This document shows, piece after piece, positions 31,291 through 41,097 of a stretch of 64,000 nt of DNA. Made by a program: the position numbers and the translations under genes. The stretch spans positions 229,406,943 to 229,470,942 of the forward strand of contig NC_084482.1 of NCBI RefSeq assembly GCF_030035675.1, in the 5' to 3' direction. Each line of letters opens with the position of its first letter. The stretch's first letter is position 1. The notes beneath the pieces were generated by a model that made no database searches, was not told the origin of the DNA, and worked only from the letters and a program-made list of their open reading frames with translations. Source of the DNA: Rhineura floridana. Its lineage: Eukaryota > Chordata > Lepidosauria > Squamata > Rhineuridae.

Positions 31291-31810
31291 TTCGCAAAAA
31301 GCGCTTTGGCGACAGGGCGTAGTAGGAGCCTCCGCGCCTGCGCCCTGGATTTGGGCAAGGGGCAGAGCCTGCAAGACGTTTGCCCAGAGCGCCGCTGGGA
31401 TTCAGTCCTCCAGCGGGGAAAGGAAGTGAGCTCTGTTTCCTAGAGAGGCAGGATGTTGTCTTGACAATGGGAGGGAGTGAAGCAGGGAAGCAAACAGGCT
31501 TGATTGATTTCCGAGGAGGAGGAGGAGGAAGGAGGCTGGATCGCGGAGAGGACAAGACAAAGAAAGAGGTGCAGCAGTGGGGCTGAGAAAGGGTCAGGAG
31601 TTTGCATTTGGGGGCTGGAAAGAGGGGGAGATCCTCCCCCTACATCTCCCCCGGGAATTCATGGGGGGGAGTCGCATGCATGCAACCCAGCTGCAACATT
31701 GGGGGCCGAACAGCTGCAGCGCTTCCATTGCATGATCCCCTTTGAAGCGCCCTCTCCCCAGGAGTGAGAGTGGGAAGAGACGCTCTGGGGCAGAGGAAAC
31801 CCCCGGGTGT
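31290..31810 (+). promoter_or_regulatory. GC-rich region, likely promoter/first exon of the KRAB-ZNF gene
   Basis: GC- and CpG-richer than its surroundings (GCGCTTTGGCGACAGGGCG, CTCCGCGCCTGCGCCCTGG), with purine runs (GGAGGAGGAGGAGG at 31513). No TATA box is obvious. It lies 0.9-1.4 kb upstream of the KRAB-A exon on the same strand, the usual place for the untranslated first exon. The donor of exon 1 could not be chosen. Confidence 0.5.
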
Positions 31811-32065
31811 CTGGGCTAGGAAAGGCGGCCTACCTCACTGGGCTGCTGTGTGAGGACAAAATGGGAGCAGGAGCAGGTGTTCCCCTCCCCCCAAACGCCT
31901 TGGAGAAGAAAGCAGACCAAAAAAAAAAGAGTAAGCAAGCAAATAAGTGAGCAATATTTTCCCCACATACAAACGGGGCCTGTTTTATTGTTCATTCTGT
32001 CCACAGTGTGTTCCTGTGAGCCCATTTCTGCACTGCGGTAGTTCCTAGGAGGAAACACACTTTTT

Positions 32066-32125
32066 TTAGAATCATAGAGTTGAAGGGGCCTAAAAGACCA
32101 TCCAGTCGAACCCCCAGCTCAGTGC
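32066..32125 (-). mobile_element. CR1 3' tail fragment
   Basis: AGAATCATAGAGTTGAAGGGGCC...CCAGTCGAACCCCC is the reversed 3' end of the ATTCTATG-type CR1 seen at 19463. About 60 bp. Confidence 0.8.
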
Positions 32126-32192
32126 TTACCCTTTCCCTCAAATGAACTTTGCCTCTTCTTGGGATCTCCTTAAACCTTACCCCCCCATTGTA

Positions 32193-32252
<60 letters not shown>
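32193..32252. repeat. (CT)n microsatellite
   Basis: About 29 uninterrupted CT repeats. The open frame with a run of Leu/Ser across it is an artefact. Confidence 0.97.
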
Positions 32253-32686
32253 GGACAATCATCTCTTTGCCTTCCTGCTGCTGTCCCGGTTTTCAAGCAG
32301 GGAGCCTTTCCTAACCCTGCCTTGAGATGCTGCTGAGAATTGAACCCAAGGCAAATGTCCTTTACCTAAATGGCTGTGTAGAGAAGTTCTGGATTTAAGG
32401 CTAAAGTTTTGCTCTTTTGGGGAATGGGTCAAGGTAAATGCCCTTTCTGCTTACGGCGTCCACAGCCCTCCAGTTTCAAAACCAGCTGTGGGAAACCTTT
32501 CTGGCTGTGCAGGCCGGATCCTTACTGGGCCCTTGCCTCAGTATCCAACTCTGACACATGGGAGGAGCTCTTTGAATGCTGTGAATGATTCAAGCACACC
32601 CTGTTGCCCCTTCCCCTTTCAAGCTGGATGCAATGGTCTGTGTGGAAGAGGCCGTCTCTTGAGCAGAGGGCATTTTCTTCTTGCAG

Positions 32687-32827
32687 GGTCCGGTGACCTT
32701 GGAGGAGGAGGAGGAGGAGGCGGCAGCTGTGCATTTCACGGAGGAGGAGTGGATCTCCTGGATCCGGGCCACAGCGCTCCGCACAGGAAAGCCATGGAGG
32801 AGAATTATGAGATTGGAGCCTCTTTCA
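32687..32827 (+). CDS. KRAB-A box exon with a frameshift
   Basis: KRAB-A recruits the TRIM28 co-repressor in KRAB-ZNF proteins. The acceptor CTTCTTGCAG precedes GPVTLEEEEEEAAAVHFTEEEW, the start of the A box. After W the frame must change to read DLLDPGHSAPHRKAMEENYE, the standard continuation (usual form LLDPGQRALYREVMEENYE). The exon therefore has a frame change of one codon position near 32751. A GAG/GGA expansion adds about four Glu plus two Ala after PVTLE. It ends phase 1 at TTCA|GTAAGG. Spliced to any of the downstream B exons this gives the canonical K-P/x-D-L junction. Most likely a damaged A box. Confidence 0.85.
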
Positions 32828-33195
32828 GTAAGGAGACACGTTTTCATGACTGACAGATGTTGAAGGGCATTTTCGCCAATGATGCGTGGAGTGGAAAGTC
32901 AGTTCCCTATCAGGGATTCTGGGAGCTGTAGTCCAAACTCTACAGTGGGAATTGTTGCTCTGTTGGAGCTTGGGAGAGTCCTCTCTCCCTCCCTCCCTCT
33001 GCCCAGTTTATGTCTTTGGGGCCTAGGAAGAGGTGGAGGTGGCAGCTTGCAGAATCAAGTCTGTGAGCAGGACTGGTGCCCGCCTGGATCCTGCCCTCAT
33101 GCGTTGGAGTTGAAGTCCTTGCCAGTTCTCAAGACAGCCCTAGTGCAGTTCCTTCAAGAATGTTGCTGCATTCCGCATATTGTTGTGTGTTTCGG
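32828..33195 (+). other. Intron between KRAB-A and B exons
   Basis: No feature recognised except a short C/T run near 32985-33000. Confidence 0.5.
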
Positions 33196-33300
33196 TTGAG
33201 GAAGATTCTCTGGAGAAGCTCTCCAAATAGATTCCACTGAAAAAGACTTGCTTCAAGTCGAAACGCGTTTGGCAAATTATTTGAGATGTGTTGTGCATTT
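33196..33300 (+). repeat. Penelope-like repeat with hammerhead-like motif
   Basis: CCACTGAAAAAGACTTG followed by CTT, CAAGTC and GAAACGCGTTTGG. The GACTTG/CAAGTC stem (6 bp), the exact GAAACGCGT box and the closing CCA/TGG pairs match the layout of the minimal hammerhead motifs known from Penelope-like elements. The first core box reads CTGAAAA rather than CTGATGA. A different family from the one at 37806. Confidence 0.5.
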
Positions 33301-33521
33301 TATCCTTGCATTTTACATTTCTGTATTAGCACACCTCTGCCTTTTATTGCTGTGTTGTCATTGGGAGTGTATGTGCATCATGTCTACAGAGCTAGCAGTT
33401 CACATCACACTCTGTGTGGAAAATTGCAGGTGCATTGGAAATTGGACATTATTCTGTACTCAGCCATAGACTATACTTTCCATCATTCCTTTCTACATAT
33501 ATTTTTCAGAATCATACTATG

Positions 33522-33529
33522 ACTTAGAC
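33522..33529. repeat. 8-bp target-site duplication of the hAT MITE, left
   Basis: ACTTAGAC, exact copy at 34012-34019. Confidence 0.95.
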
Positions 33530-34011
33530 CAGTGGTTCCCAACCTTTATGAGCATGGGACCCCCTTTATGAGCTGAAAAAAAATTGTGACCCCCTCACCC
33601 CACGGGGCAGGCTGGCTGCCAGGAAGGAAGGGGGAAAGCAGCCTTTCTTTGCAGGCTTGCTTCTTTTTGCTTCACAAAAAGCCCTCTCCTCTCATTCTAA
33701 GCAAGGGCGTTGCCAGTAGCGGCAGTGCAAGGAGACATGAATCAGTGATAGTAGTCCCCTCTTCTTCCTGATAGCTCCACCCACAGCGTCCTTTTGCATC
33801 TGCTTGTATTTTATAGGCAGATGCCTGCCCTTAGTGCGTGTGGAAGATGCTCTGGCACTTCAGGAAAAGGCATCCCCTCTCATTTGGAGCAAGGGGGAGG
33901 TGTTGTCTGCAGCGGTAGCAGGAAGCAGACAGTGTCAAGGGAGTGAAGACTTTTTTTAAAAAAAATAATTCATTTCTTTACTGTTCACGGCCCCTTGGTT
34001 GGGAACCACTG
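33530..34011. mobile_element. hAT-superfamily MITE
   Basis: 482 bp with terminal inverted repeats CAGTGGTTCCCAACC...GGTTGGGAACCACTG and an 8-bp target-site duplication, both hAT hallmarks. No transposase coding. The interior holds purine-rich and CCTCTCCTCTCATT-type segments repeated near 33680 and 33870. Confidence 0.95.
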
Positions 34012-34019
34012 ACTTAGAC

Positions 34020-34871
34020 CTTCACTTTATGTGCCTTTGCCTATCTTGTCTAATTCAGCATTTGCATGGTTGGTACCAGAGATGGATTATGGGGAGTAGG
34101 GGGTGGGGGGAGAAACACTCTCTGACAAATTTCTCACACCCCAAGGCACCACCCCGATTGCTGGAGCCCTTTCGATATGCAAATTATAACTGAATCATAA
34201 ACTGGAAGTTAAAATTAAGCTGCCATCCCGAACATGCTCGCGTCAAAGTTGACTCCATCAAAATCAACAGGACGTTTTTCAGAGAAAATGTATTTAGGAA
34301 GGGAGCATTTATTTATATGCAACACACCATCATTTCCCTTCCAGAGATCCAAACCATATACTCTGGCCCTTTTCTGTCTCTTCCTGAAGCCAGCATTGAT
34401 ATTTGCATATACATTCTCAAGCCACGACACTGAAAAGCTTATGGGAGCATTTCTGGCTACTCGAATATCTTGCGGTGGCTTCACTCTTAATCTGCATGGA
34501 GAAAGGTTTCCTCCAGAAGTGTAAATGGGAAGCACAGCCTTGGCTCCCTTTTGGAGGAGGAGGAGGAGGGCGAAGCTCCCAGGGCTGGTTTTCACTCTCT
34601 TTGTGACGAGATGATGTTGTTCAAATGAAAACAGCTGGGCTGGCTAAGGTCCACCGTGCCGTCCCCAACAGGCAGTTCAGGTTGGGTGTCATATCCAGTG
34701 AGCGCATGTTCCCAAGTGCCAGGCTGACCCTGCTGGGACCACACAGCCCTGTCCTCTTCAGGGGGTGCAGGAGTTAACAAACAATCCCTCCTCTTAGCTG
34801 CAAATGGCTTGACTTGGAATGGCTGAATATTTTGTGGTCAAAAGTAATTGTCCTGTCTGTTTCCTTGGAAG
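34020..34871. other. Intron sequence, no feature recognised
   Basis: Short open frames on both strands without domain similarity. A GGAGGAGGAGGAGG run lies at 34554-34569. It ends at the acceptor of the first B exon. Confidence 0.5.
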
Positions 34872-34949
34872 AATCGGAGCTCAATTCCTGTTTGGAAGAC
34901 AGAGAGGATCTTCTTATCCAAGTTCCCAAAGAGGAGGAGACCTCAGCAG
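34872..34949 (+). CDS. KRAB-B-like exon 1 of 6
   Basis: 78 bp, phase 1 to phase 1 (acceptor TTCCTTGGAAG, donor GCAG|GTTGGT). Joined to the A exon it reads K-SELNSCLEDREDLLIQ-VPKEEETSA. The pattern K-x-D/E-L-x-S-x-L-E-x-x-E-x-x matches the KRAB B box (KPDLISQLEQGEEPW), which modulates repression by KRAB-A. The most diverged of the set with exon 2. Confidence 0.75.
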
Positions 34950-35112
34950 GTTGGTGCTAAGCTGTGCTGGAGAGCCTCTTTTAGTCTCGGAAATGAAGCA
35001 TTTTTCCATTCCTGAGTAATATCATCCAGGGGAGAGTCACCCATCAGGCTGTGAGTTCTCCTGGTGGACATCTCGGATGGTTTTAAAAGGGGCTAAGAAA
35101 AATGGCTTCATG

Positions 35113-35285
35113 CCCAGTCTGTGTCTGTTGGAATTACTTTTTAAGATGTTTTTGTTTTAATATATTTTGAAGCCTGTTTTTAATTATGTGTTTCAGAATG
35201 TTTTTAGTGTTTTTGTTTGCCACCCTGGGCTCCTACTGGGAGGAAGGGTGGGATATAAATCTAAATGAATAAATGAATAAATGGA
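35113..35285 (+). mobile_element. L2 3' tail
   Basis: T-rich tail with GCCACCCTGGGCTCCTACTG, GGAGGAAGGGTGGGATATAA, then AATGAATAAATGAATAAATG. Confidence 0.8.
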
Positions 35286-35569
35286 AGGGAAAGCTCTCAA
35301 GCGCCACCAGTCCTGATGTTTATGGGCCACCTCCAGAATCGGGGACAGCAGCAGGAGATGCACTCTTGCCTTGCTCTCTGCCTTGAGGGCCTCCCATGTG
35401 TGTCTAGTTGGCCCCTATGGGCCAGGCTGGCTCCAGGCTTTTTTGGGGGGGGTCTTGAGGACAGGGTATCAATGAGGCCCTTATTCCCTCCCTTTCTTCC
35501 TCGGACTGCACCCCTCCTTACCCTTGGCCCCAGCCCTTTAATATAAAATAATATGGTGACCCCCTAAAA

Positions 35570-35700
35570 AGTGGAGGGGAACCTTTGGCCCTCCAGATGT
35601 TGATAAACTGCAAATTTCATCGGCTCCTGCAAGGATAGCCAATGATTATGGGTGATGGGAGTACAATAACATCTGGAGAGCCGCAGGATCCCTACACCTG
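35570..35700. repeat. Foldback MITE-like repeat
   Basis: TTGGCCCTCCAGATGTTG on the left and ACATCTGGAGAGCCGCAGG on the right form inverted ends, with GATGGGAGTACAATAAC inside. Same family as 17495-17600. Confidence 0.65.
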
Positions 35701-36011
35701 GTATAATTTAATCTGCAAGCCCAAATGTACTTACCAGGGAGGGTGTCCCATTGGACTCAGTGGGGCTTACTTCTGAATGGGTGTGGCATTTATTGGGGTT
35801 ATTTACATCCACAGTGGCAAGGGATCTCATCCTTTTACCTCGATTCTAAGTGGGGTTCTTCCTGTCCCGCTCCCAGAATTAAAAATCAAAATGTTGAAAT
35901 TCAAAATTCTTCCTCCTCTTAGCTTTAAGTTTGTAGAAATTGTTTGATATGGAATCCCTGACTTTTTATGTTGTGGTTAAAAGTAACTTCTCTTGTCTGT
36001 TTCCTTGAAAG
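35701..36011. other. Intron sequence with a short interspersed relic
   Basis: GTCCCATTGGACTCAGTGGGGCTTACTTC near 35746 is a widespread squamate repeat block, related to the conserved part of the 3.2-kb minisatellite units. No gene. Confidence 0.45.
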
Positions 36012-36092
36012 AACGAGATCTCGCTTCCTGTAAGGAAGAAGGAGAAAGTTTGTTTATCCACGTCGTCAAAGAAGAAGAGGAGACCTCAGCAG
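36012..36092 (+). CDS. KRAB-B-like exon 2 of 6
   Basis: 81 bp, phase 1-1, acceptor TTCCTTGAAAG, donor GCAG|GTTGGT. Reads K-RDLASCKEEGESLFIH-VVKEEEETSA after splicing. Its downstream intron (GCTTAGCTGTGCTG...CATCAGGCGGTGAG) is paralogous to that after exon 1, so the exons arose by tandem duplication of about 1.1 kb. Confidence 0.75.
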
Positions 36093-36315
36093 GTTGGTGC
36101 TTAGCTGTGCTGTGGAGTCTCTTTTGGTTTGGGGATGGAAGCATTTTTCTGTTCCTGAGTAATGTCATACAGGGGAGAGTCGCCCATCAGGCGGTGAGTT
36201 CTCCTGGTGGACATCTCGGATGGCTTGAATGGGAGCTGGAGAAATGCATGGAAGAGAAGGCTCTCAAGGGCTACAAGTCAGGATGTCTGTGGCCTTCTGT
36301 CCTCCTTGTTTCTTT

Positions 36316-36412
36316 AAGATGTTTTGTTTTAAAAGTGATTTTGGTGCTTCATCATTTATTTGCCCCCCTGGATTCCCTTTGGAAGGAAGGGCAGGATATA
36401 AATTGTATTAGT
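36316..36412 (+). mobile_element. L2 3' tail
   Basis: AAGATGTTTTGTTTTAAAAG...CCCCCCTGGATTCCCTTTGG...GGCAGGATATAAATTG, at the same relative place as the L2 tail after exon 1. It was probably present before that duplication. Confidence 0.65.
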
Positions 36413-36668
36413 ATTATTAGGACTGATTGTGGGATTCCCATACACATCGATTCAGGCCCTGTGGAGATGCTGGACTAGATAGAACTTTGGTTTGATCAAG
36501 CTCATCTCATGTTGTAAAGAGGAAGGTTGGCCATCAGGTGGAAGTTCCCCTTCCGTCCACTGAGAGATTCCCCAAATTAAAATATCTGCTTGGCTTCCGG
36601 ATCCTGACAGTCTGAAGGAGACCCAGCTAGTTTTGTAGCCGAAAGTAACTTGTGTGTTTCCTTGAAAG

Positions 36669-36758
36669 AGCTAGGCCTCATTTCCTGTTGGGAAGGAGGA
36701 GAAGAAGAAGATCCACTTATCCAGGGTCTCAAAGAAGAGGAGGCAGAGACATCAGCAG
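36669..36758 (+). CDS. KRAB-B-like exon 3 of 6
   Basis: 90 bp, phase 1-1, acceptor TTCCTTGAAAG, donor GCAG|GTAGTG. Reads K-LGLISCWEGGEEEDPLIQG-LKEEEAETSA. The extra Glu codons come from a GAAGAAGAA run. It matches exons 4-6 better (LISCWE..ED) than exons 1-2. Confidence 0.75.
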
Positions 36759-36859
36759 GTAGTGCTGAGGGGCCCTTTGTGGAACTGAAGATTCCCCCCC
36801 CCACCCCTCTTGTTCCTGAATAATGTCATCCAGGGCAGACTGACCCATTAGGCTACCAG

Positions 36860-37675
36860 TTTTTCTCATGGTTTTTCTCTCTCCATTCCTCTGCACCTAA
36901 AAATCACACAACATCTCATTCCTCAGAGTTTCTCTTTATCCACAGACCTTCGGTTGCGAAGGATGAAATGGTCCCATCCCTCCAAGGATTCTGGGCAGGG
37001 CTGTGGACCATTGATCTTAAGAAGAATTTTGGAATGCAGGAGCCCCAAACATTCAAACCTAAAGCTTCTGTCCCAAACATGTATATTTGTCACTTAATTT
37101 CCAAGTTAAAGACTATTAAAATTTGAATAGCTAATAGTTGCAGCAGCACCGGATTCTTCTTCCCATTCTCTGTGGTGTGTGTACTTTTGGTTACTTGCTT
37201 GCGTTGTCAGGGACTATTTGTACCACAGACTCCTTTTTCTGGTTGTGGATCCTGCAGACTACTTGATGGCTGGTCCTTCCTTTAAGAAAGGGGGCAGACA
37301 GTCGAAGAGGGCTTCTTCATACCTCTCCAGCTCTTGGATTTTATTTCCTTGAAGCCCAAAGTAAAAGCGAGGCCATGCATGCTCTGCAAGAGTGTCCCTG
37401 TCTCGCAGTCATGCAGCTGAGATCTTGCAAAGCTGCACCTGCCTGAAGCCAAATTCAGCATTAGTTGTAAAAATGAGCCCCTCTGAAGAAAAGTGGGCCT
37501 TGCTTCTCATTAAGCCCTGCATCAAAGGGAGCTAGAAGCTCATCAGCACAGATATTATCTGGCAAAGCCACACAGCTCAGGTTTTGCACAGGTTTTTATA
37601 TGAACCCTTTTTAAACCCAAGACACATTCTACAGCATATTTATTGGTTTATTTGAAAATGTGTAGCTCACTTTTC
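36860..37675. other. Intron sequence, no feature recognised
   Basis: No coding frame or recognised repeat. About 37545-37650 (TGGCAAAGCCACACAGCTCAG...AACCCTTTTTAAACCCAAGA) is the single ancestral form of text repeated at 39298, 40318 and 41312 in the tandem array. Confidence 0.5.
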
Positions 37676-37790
37676 AAGGAAGGCAATGGTAAACCACCTC
37701 TGAATACCGCTTAACATGAAAACCGTATTCATAGGGTTGCCATAAGTGGGGATCGACTTGAAGGCAGTCCATTTCCATTTTCTTTTCGAG
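37676..37790 (+). mobile_element. Sauria-type SINE, 3' half
   Basis: AGGCAATGGTAAACCACCTC...GGGTTGCCATAAGTGGGGAT, then AAGGCAGTCCATTTCC. The tRNA-like head is missing. Confidence 0.85.
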
Positions 37791-37805
37791 GAGCTTCTTC
37801 CACAC

Positions 37806-38690
37806 AGCAGCTTACTGTTTCCAATAAAAGGGGGTGGAAAAAGGTGGATGTCATTCAATATAACAAGCGGTTGGAGGGAGGTCCCCAGAATGACAAAAGA
37901 AAAAGATAAAAAGTCACAATTTTATTCCGTTTATGCAATTAAAATGTGTAAAAAGCCCAACGCGTTTTGGCTAATCAAATCTAGCCTTCATCAGGGGCTG
38001 AAAGAGATGGATATACATTGAAATTACTTAACATGCTATTCAAAATTGTAACATACAGTTTTATTTTTTGGGGGGAGAACAAACGTTTTTCTGTCATTAT
38101 GTTGTTATTACATGCTTGTTTCAATTTTTTTCAAAATGATGATAACGTTGGTCTTGTTCAAAGGAATACAAGTAGTCAGTAACGCGTTCATCAGGCTGAT
38201 TCTGGTAAGTGTGTTTATTGAGAGCTGCCGAGAAAAATATAGTTTATCTCAACTACTTTCAGCTGGAATTCGTGGTTGTGGAGTAATTGCTGACTCTCAT
38301 TCCTTAGGGATCCTGTTTCAATTACGTATAGGTTTGCAGAGTGAAAAATAATATGTCTTAAATGGTCTCTGATAGAGTTCAAAATCGCTTAATAATTGTA
38401 ATCACTTTTAATGTTGGATTTAATATACACGCTTCCTTCCAAAGGAAACTAAAACTGTACGTTACAATTTTGAATAGCATGTTAAGTAATTTCAATGTAT
38501 ATCCATCTCTTTCAGCCCCTGATGAAGGCTAGATTTGATTAGCCAAAACGCGTTGGGCTTTTTACACATTTTAATTGCATAAACGGAATAAAATTGTGAC
38601 TTTTTATCTTTTTCTTTTGTCATTCTGGGCACCTCCCTCCAACCGTTCGTTTCCAATAAAAGCCAAACTTCACCAGAAAAATTATATATA
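37806..38690. mobile_element. Penelope-like repeat with inverted arms
   Basis: A left arm (37806-38055, minus sense) and a right arm (38455-38655, plus sense) are inverted copies, about 97% alike over 180 bp, around a 400-bp centre. Each arm holds the block AGCCC-CTGATGA-aGGCT(10)AGCC-aAAACGCGTT-GGGCT. This resembles the minimal hammerhead motif of Penelope-like elements, with A for G at the start of the GAAAC box. No RT is present. The outer arm sequence ACCTTTTTCCACCCCC, on the reverse strand near 37834, reappears on the plus strand at 40710-40724, marking the original right end. Confidence 0.55.
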
Positions 38691-38995
38691 TATAAAAAAC
38701 AGAATATAAGACCTAATCGTAGGGATCATAAAAACAGTAATTAAGAATTTTTTTTGGGGGGGACAAAAAGCTTTCAACAAACTTGGAAAGCATAACAACA
38801 TCTGGGCTTCAAAGGGAACTCCACAGAACTGGCTCCACAGAGCTCAAAGCATGTGGCCCGAGTCATGTGCTGTTGGCAAGGCTTCACCCCTTTGCTCTCG
38901 TTCAAAATGTTTTGAGCATTCACATTTGATTTGGAACACCCAAATATTTTATGGTCAAAAATAACTAATCTTGCCTGATTTCCTTTTTTTTAAAG

Positions 38996-39076
38996 AACCA
39001 GACCTCATTTCCTGTTGGGAAGAAGGAGAAGATCCGGTGATGCAGGAACCCAAAGAAGAGGAGGAGACCTCAGCAG
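38996..39076 (+). CDS. KRAB-B-like exon 4 of 6 (array unit 1)
   Basis: 81 bp, phase 1-1; acceptor TCCTTTTTTTTAAAG, donor GCAG|GTAGAT. Spliced reading K-PDLISCWEEGEDPVMQE-PKEEEETSA, closest of all to the KRAB-B consensus KPDLISQLEQGEEP. A reversed L2 tail fragment (ATTTACTTATTTATT...CGCCCTTCCTCC) begins right after the donor. Exons 4, 5 and 6 are identical at every base. Confidence 0.82.
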
Positions 39077-40015
39077 GTAGATTTACTTATTTATTATTTA
39101 ATTTATATCCCGCCCTTCCTCCCAGCAGGAGCCCACATGCTTAGCTGTGTGTTGGAGCCCTTTGAGGAGCTGAAGCTTCGCTCCCCTCGCCCGCCCTGTT
39201 CCTGTGTAATATCATCCGGAACAGACGGACCCATCAGGGCACAATTTCCTTCCCTTCATCCAACATCTCACAATATTCCCTCCTCGGAAAATAGCTCAGG
39301 TTTTGCACAGGTTTTTATATGAACCCTTTTTTACCCAAGACTCATTCTACAGCATATTGATTGGTTTCTACAGCATATTTATTGGTCTCTGATAGAGTTC
39401 AAAATCGCTTAATAATTGTAACCGCTTTTAATGTTGGATTTAATATACACGCTTCCTTCCAAAGGAAACTAAAACTCTAAGTTACAATTTTGAATAGCAT
39501 GTTAAGTAATTTCAATGTATATCCATCTCTTTCAGCCCCTGATGAAGGCTAGATTTGATTAGCCAAAACGCGTTGGGCTTTTTACACATTTTAATTGCAT
39601 AAACGGAATAAAATTGTGACTTTTTATCTTTTTGTTTTGTCATTCTGGGCACCTCCCTCCAACCGTTCGTTTCCAATAAAAGCCAAACTTCACCAGAAAA
39701 ATTATATATATATAAAAAACAGAATATAAGACCTAATCGTAGGGGTCATAAAAACAGTAATTAAGAATTCTTTTGGGGGGGACAAAAAGCTTTCAACAAA
39801 CTTGGAAAGCATAACAACATCTGGGCTTCAAAGGGAACTCCACAGAACTGGCTCCACAGAGCTCAAAGCATGTGGCCCGAGTCATGTGCTGTTGGCAAGG
39901 CTTCACCCCTTTGCTCTCGTTCAAAATGTTTTGAGCATTCACATTTGATTTGGAACACCCAAATATTTTATGGTCAAAAATAACTAATCTTGCCTGATTT
40001 CCTTTTTTTTTAAAG

Positions 40016-40096
40016 AACCAGACCTCATTTCCTGTTGGGAAGAAGGAGAAGATCCGGTGATGCAGGAACCCAAAGAAGAGGAGGAGACCTCAGCAG
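40016..40096 (+). CDS. KRAB-B-like exon 5 of 6 (array unit 2)
   Basis: Identical to 38996-39076 in all 81 bases, with the same splice sites. Its own 1.02-kb unit differs from unit 1 by scattered single bases, so the copy is recent. Confidence 0.82.
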
Positions 40097-40784
40097 GTAG
40101 ATTTACTTATTTATTATTTAATTTATATCCCGCCCTTCCTCCCAGCAGGAGCCCACATGCTTAGCTGTGTGTTGGAGCCCTTTGAGGAGCTGAAGCTTCG
40201 CTCCCCTCGCCCGCCCCGTTCCTGTGTAATATCATCCGGAACAGACGGACCCATCAGGGCACAATTTCCTTCCCTTCATCCAACATCTCACAATATTCCC
40301 TCCTCGGAAAATAGCTCAGGTTTTGCACAGGTTTTTATATGAACCCTTTTTTACCCAAGACTCATTCTACAGCATATTGATTGGTTTCTACAGCATATTT
40401 ATTGGTCTCTGATAGAGTTCAAAATCGCTTAATAATTGTAACCGCTTTTAATGTTGGATTTAATATACACGCTTCCTTCCAAAGGAAACTAAAACTCTAA
40501 GTTACAATTTTGAATAGCATGTTAAGTAATTTCAATGTATATCCATCTCTTTCAGCCCCTGATGAAGGCTAGATTTGATTAGCCAAAACGCGTTGGGCTT
40601 TTTACACATTTTAATTGCATAAACGGAATAAAATTGTGACTTTTTATCTTTTTCTTTTGTCATTCTGGGGACCTCCCTCCAACCGCTTGTTATATTGAAT
40701 GACATCCACCTTTTTCCACCCCCTTTTATTGGAAACGGTAAGCTGCTTGGAAAGCATAACAACGTCTGGGCTTCAAAGGGAACT

Positions 40785-40842
40785 CATAAGAACATAAGAA
40801 CATAAGAAGAGCCTGCTGGATCAGGCCAGTGGCCCATCTAGT
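40785..40842 (-). mobile_element. Very short CR1 3' tail insertion
   Basis: CATAAGAACATAAGAACATAAG...GAGCCTGCTGGATCAGGCC...CCATCTAGTC splits GGGAACTCCACAGAACTGG, which is intact in units 1 and 2. About 58 bp, present only in array unit 3. Confidence 0.92.
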
Positions 40843-41016
40843 CCACAGAACTGGCTCCACAGAGCTCAAAGCATGTGGCCCGAGTCATGTGCTGTTGGCA
40901 AGGCTTCACCCCTTTGCTCTCGTTCAAAATGTTTTGAGCATTCGCATTTGATTTGGAACGCCCAAATATTTTATGGTAAAAAATAACTAATCTTGCCTGA
41001 TTTCCTTTTTTTAAAG

Positions 41017-41097
41017 AACCAGACCTCATTTCCTGTTGGGAAGAAGGAGAAGATCCGGTGATGCAGGAACCCAAAGAAGAGGAGGAGACCTCAGCAG
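41017..41097 (+). CDS. KRAB-B-like exon 6 of 6 (array unit 3)
   Basis: Identical to exons 4 and 5. The acceptor tract is one or two T shorter. It is the last B-type exon before the zinc-finger exon at 56743, the next phase-1 acceptor of this gene type on the + strand. Confidence 0.82.

Larger units (their letters stand above)
31811..32686 (+). other. Presumed intron 1 of the KRAB-ZNF gene
   Basis: Holds a CR1 tail (32066-32125) and a CT microsatellite (32193-32252). It ends in the acceptor TTTTCTTCTTGCAG. Otherwise no features are recognised. Confidence 0.45.

Noticed and set aside
32142-32336. Leu/Ser-repeat frame
   Set aside because: Caused by the (CT)n microsatellite.
34215-34595. 126-codon minus-strand frame
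   Set aside because: No domain similarity, no promoter or splice support, and it lies in the KRAB-ZNF intron.
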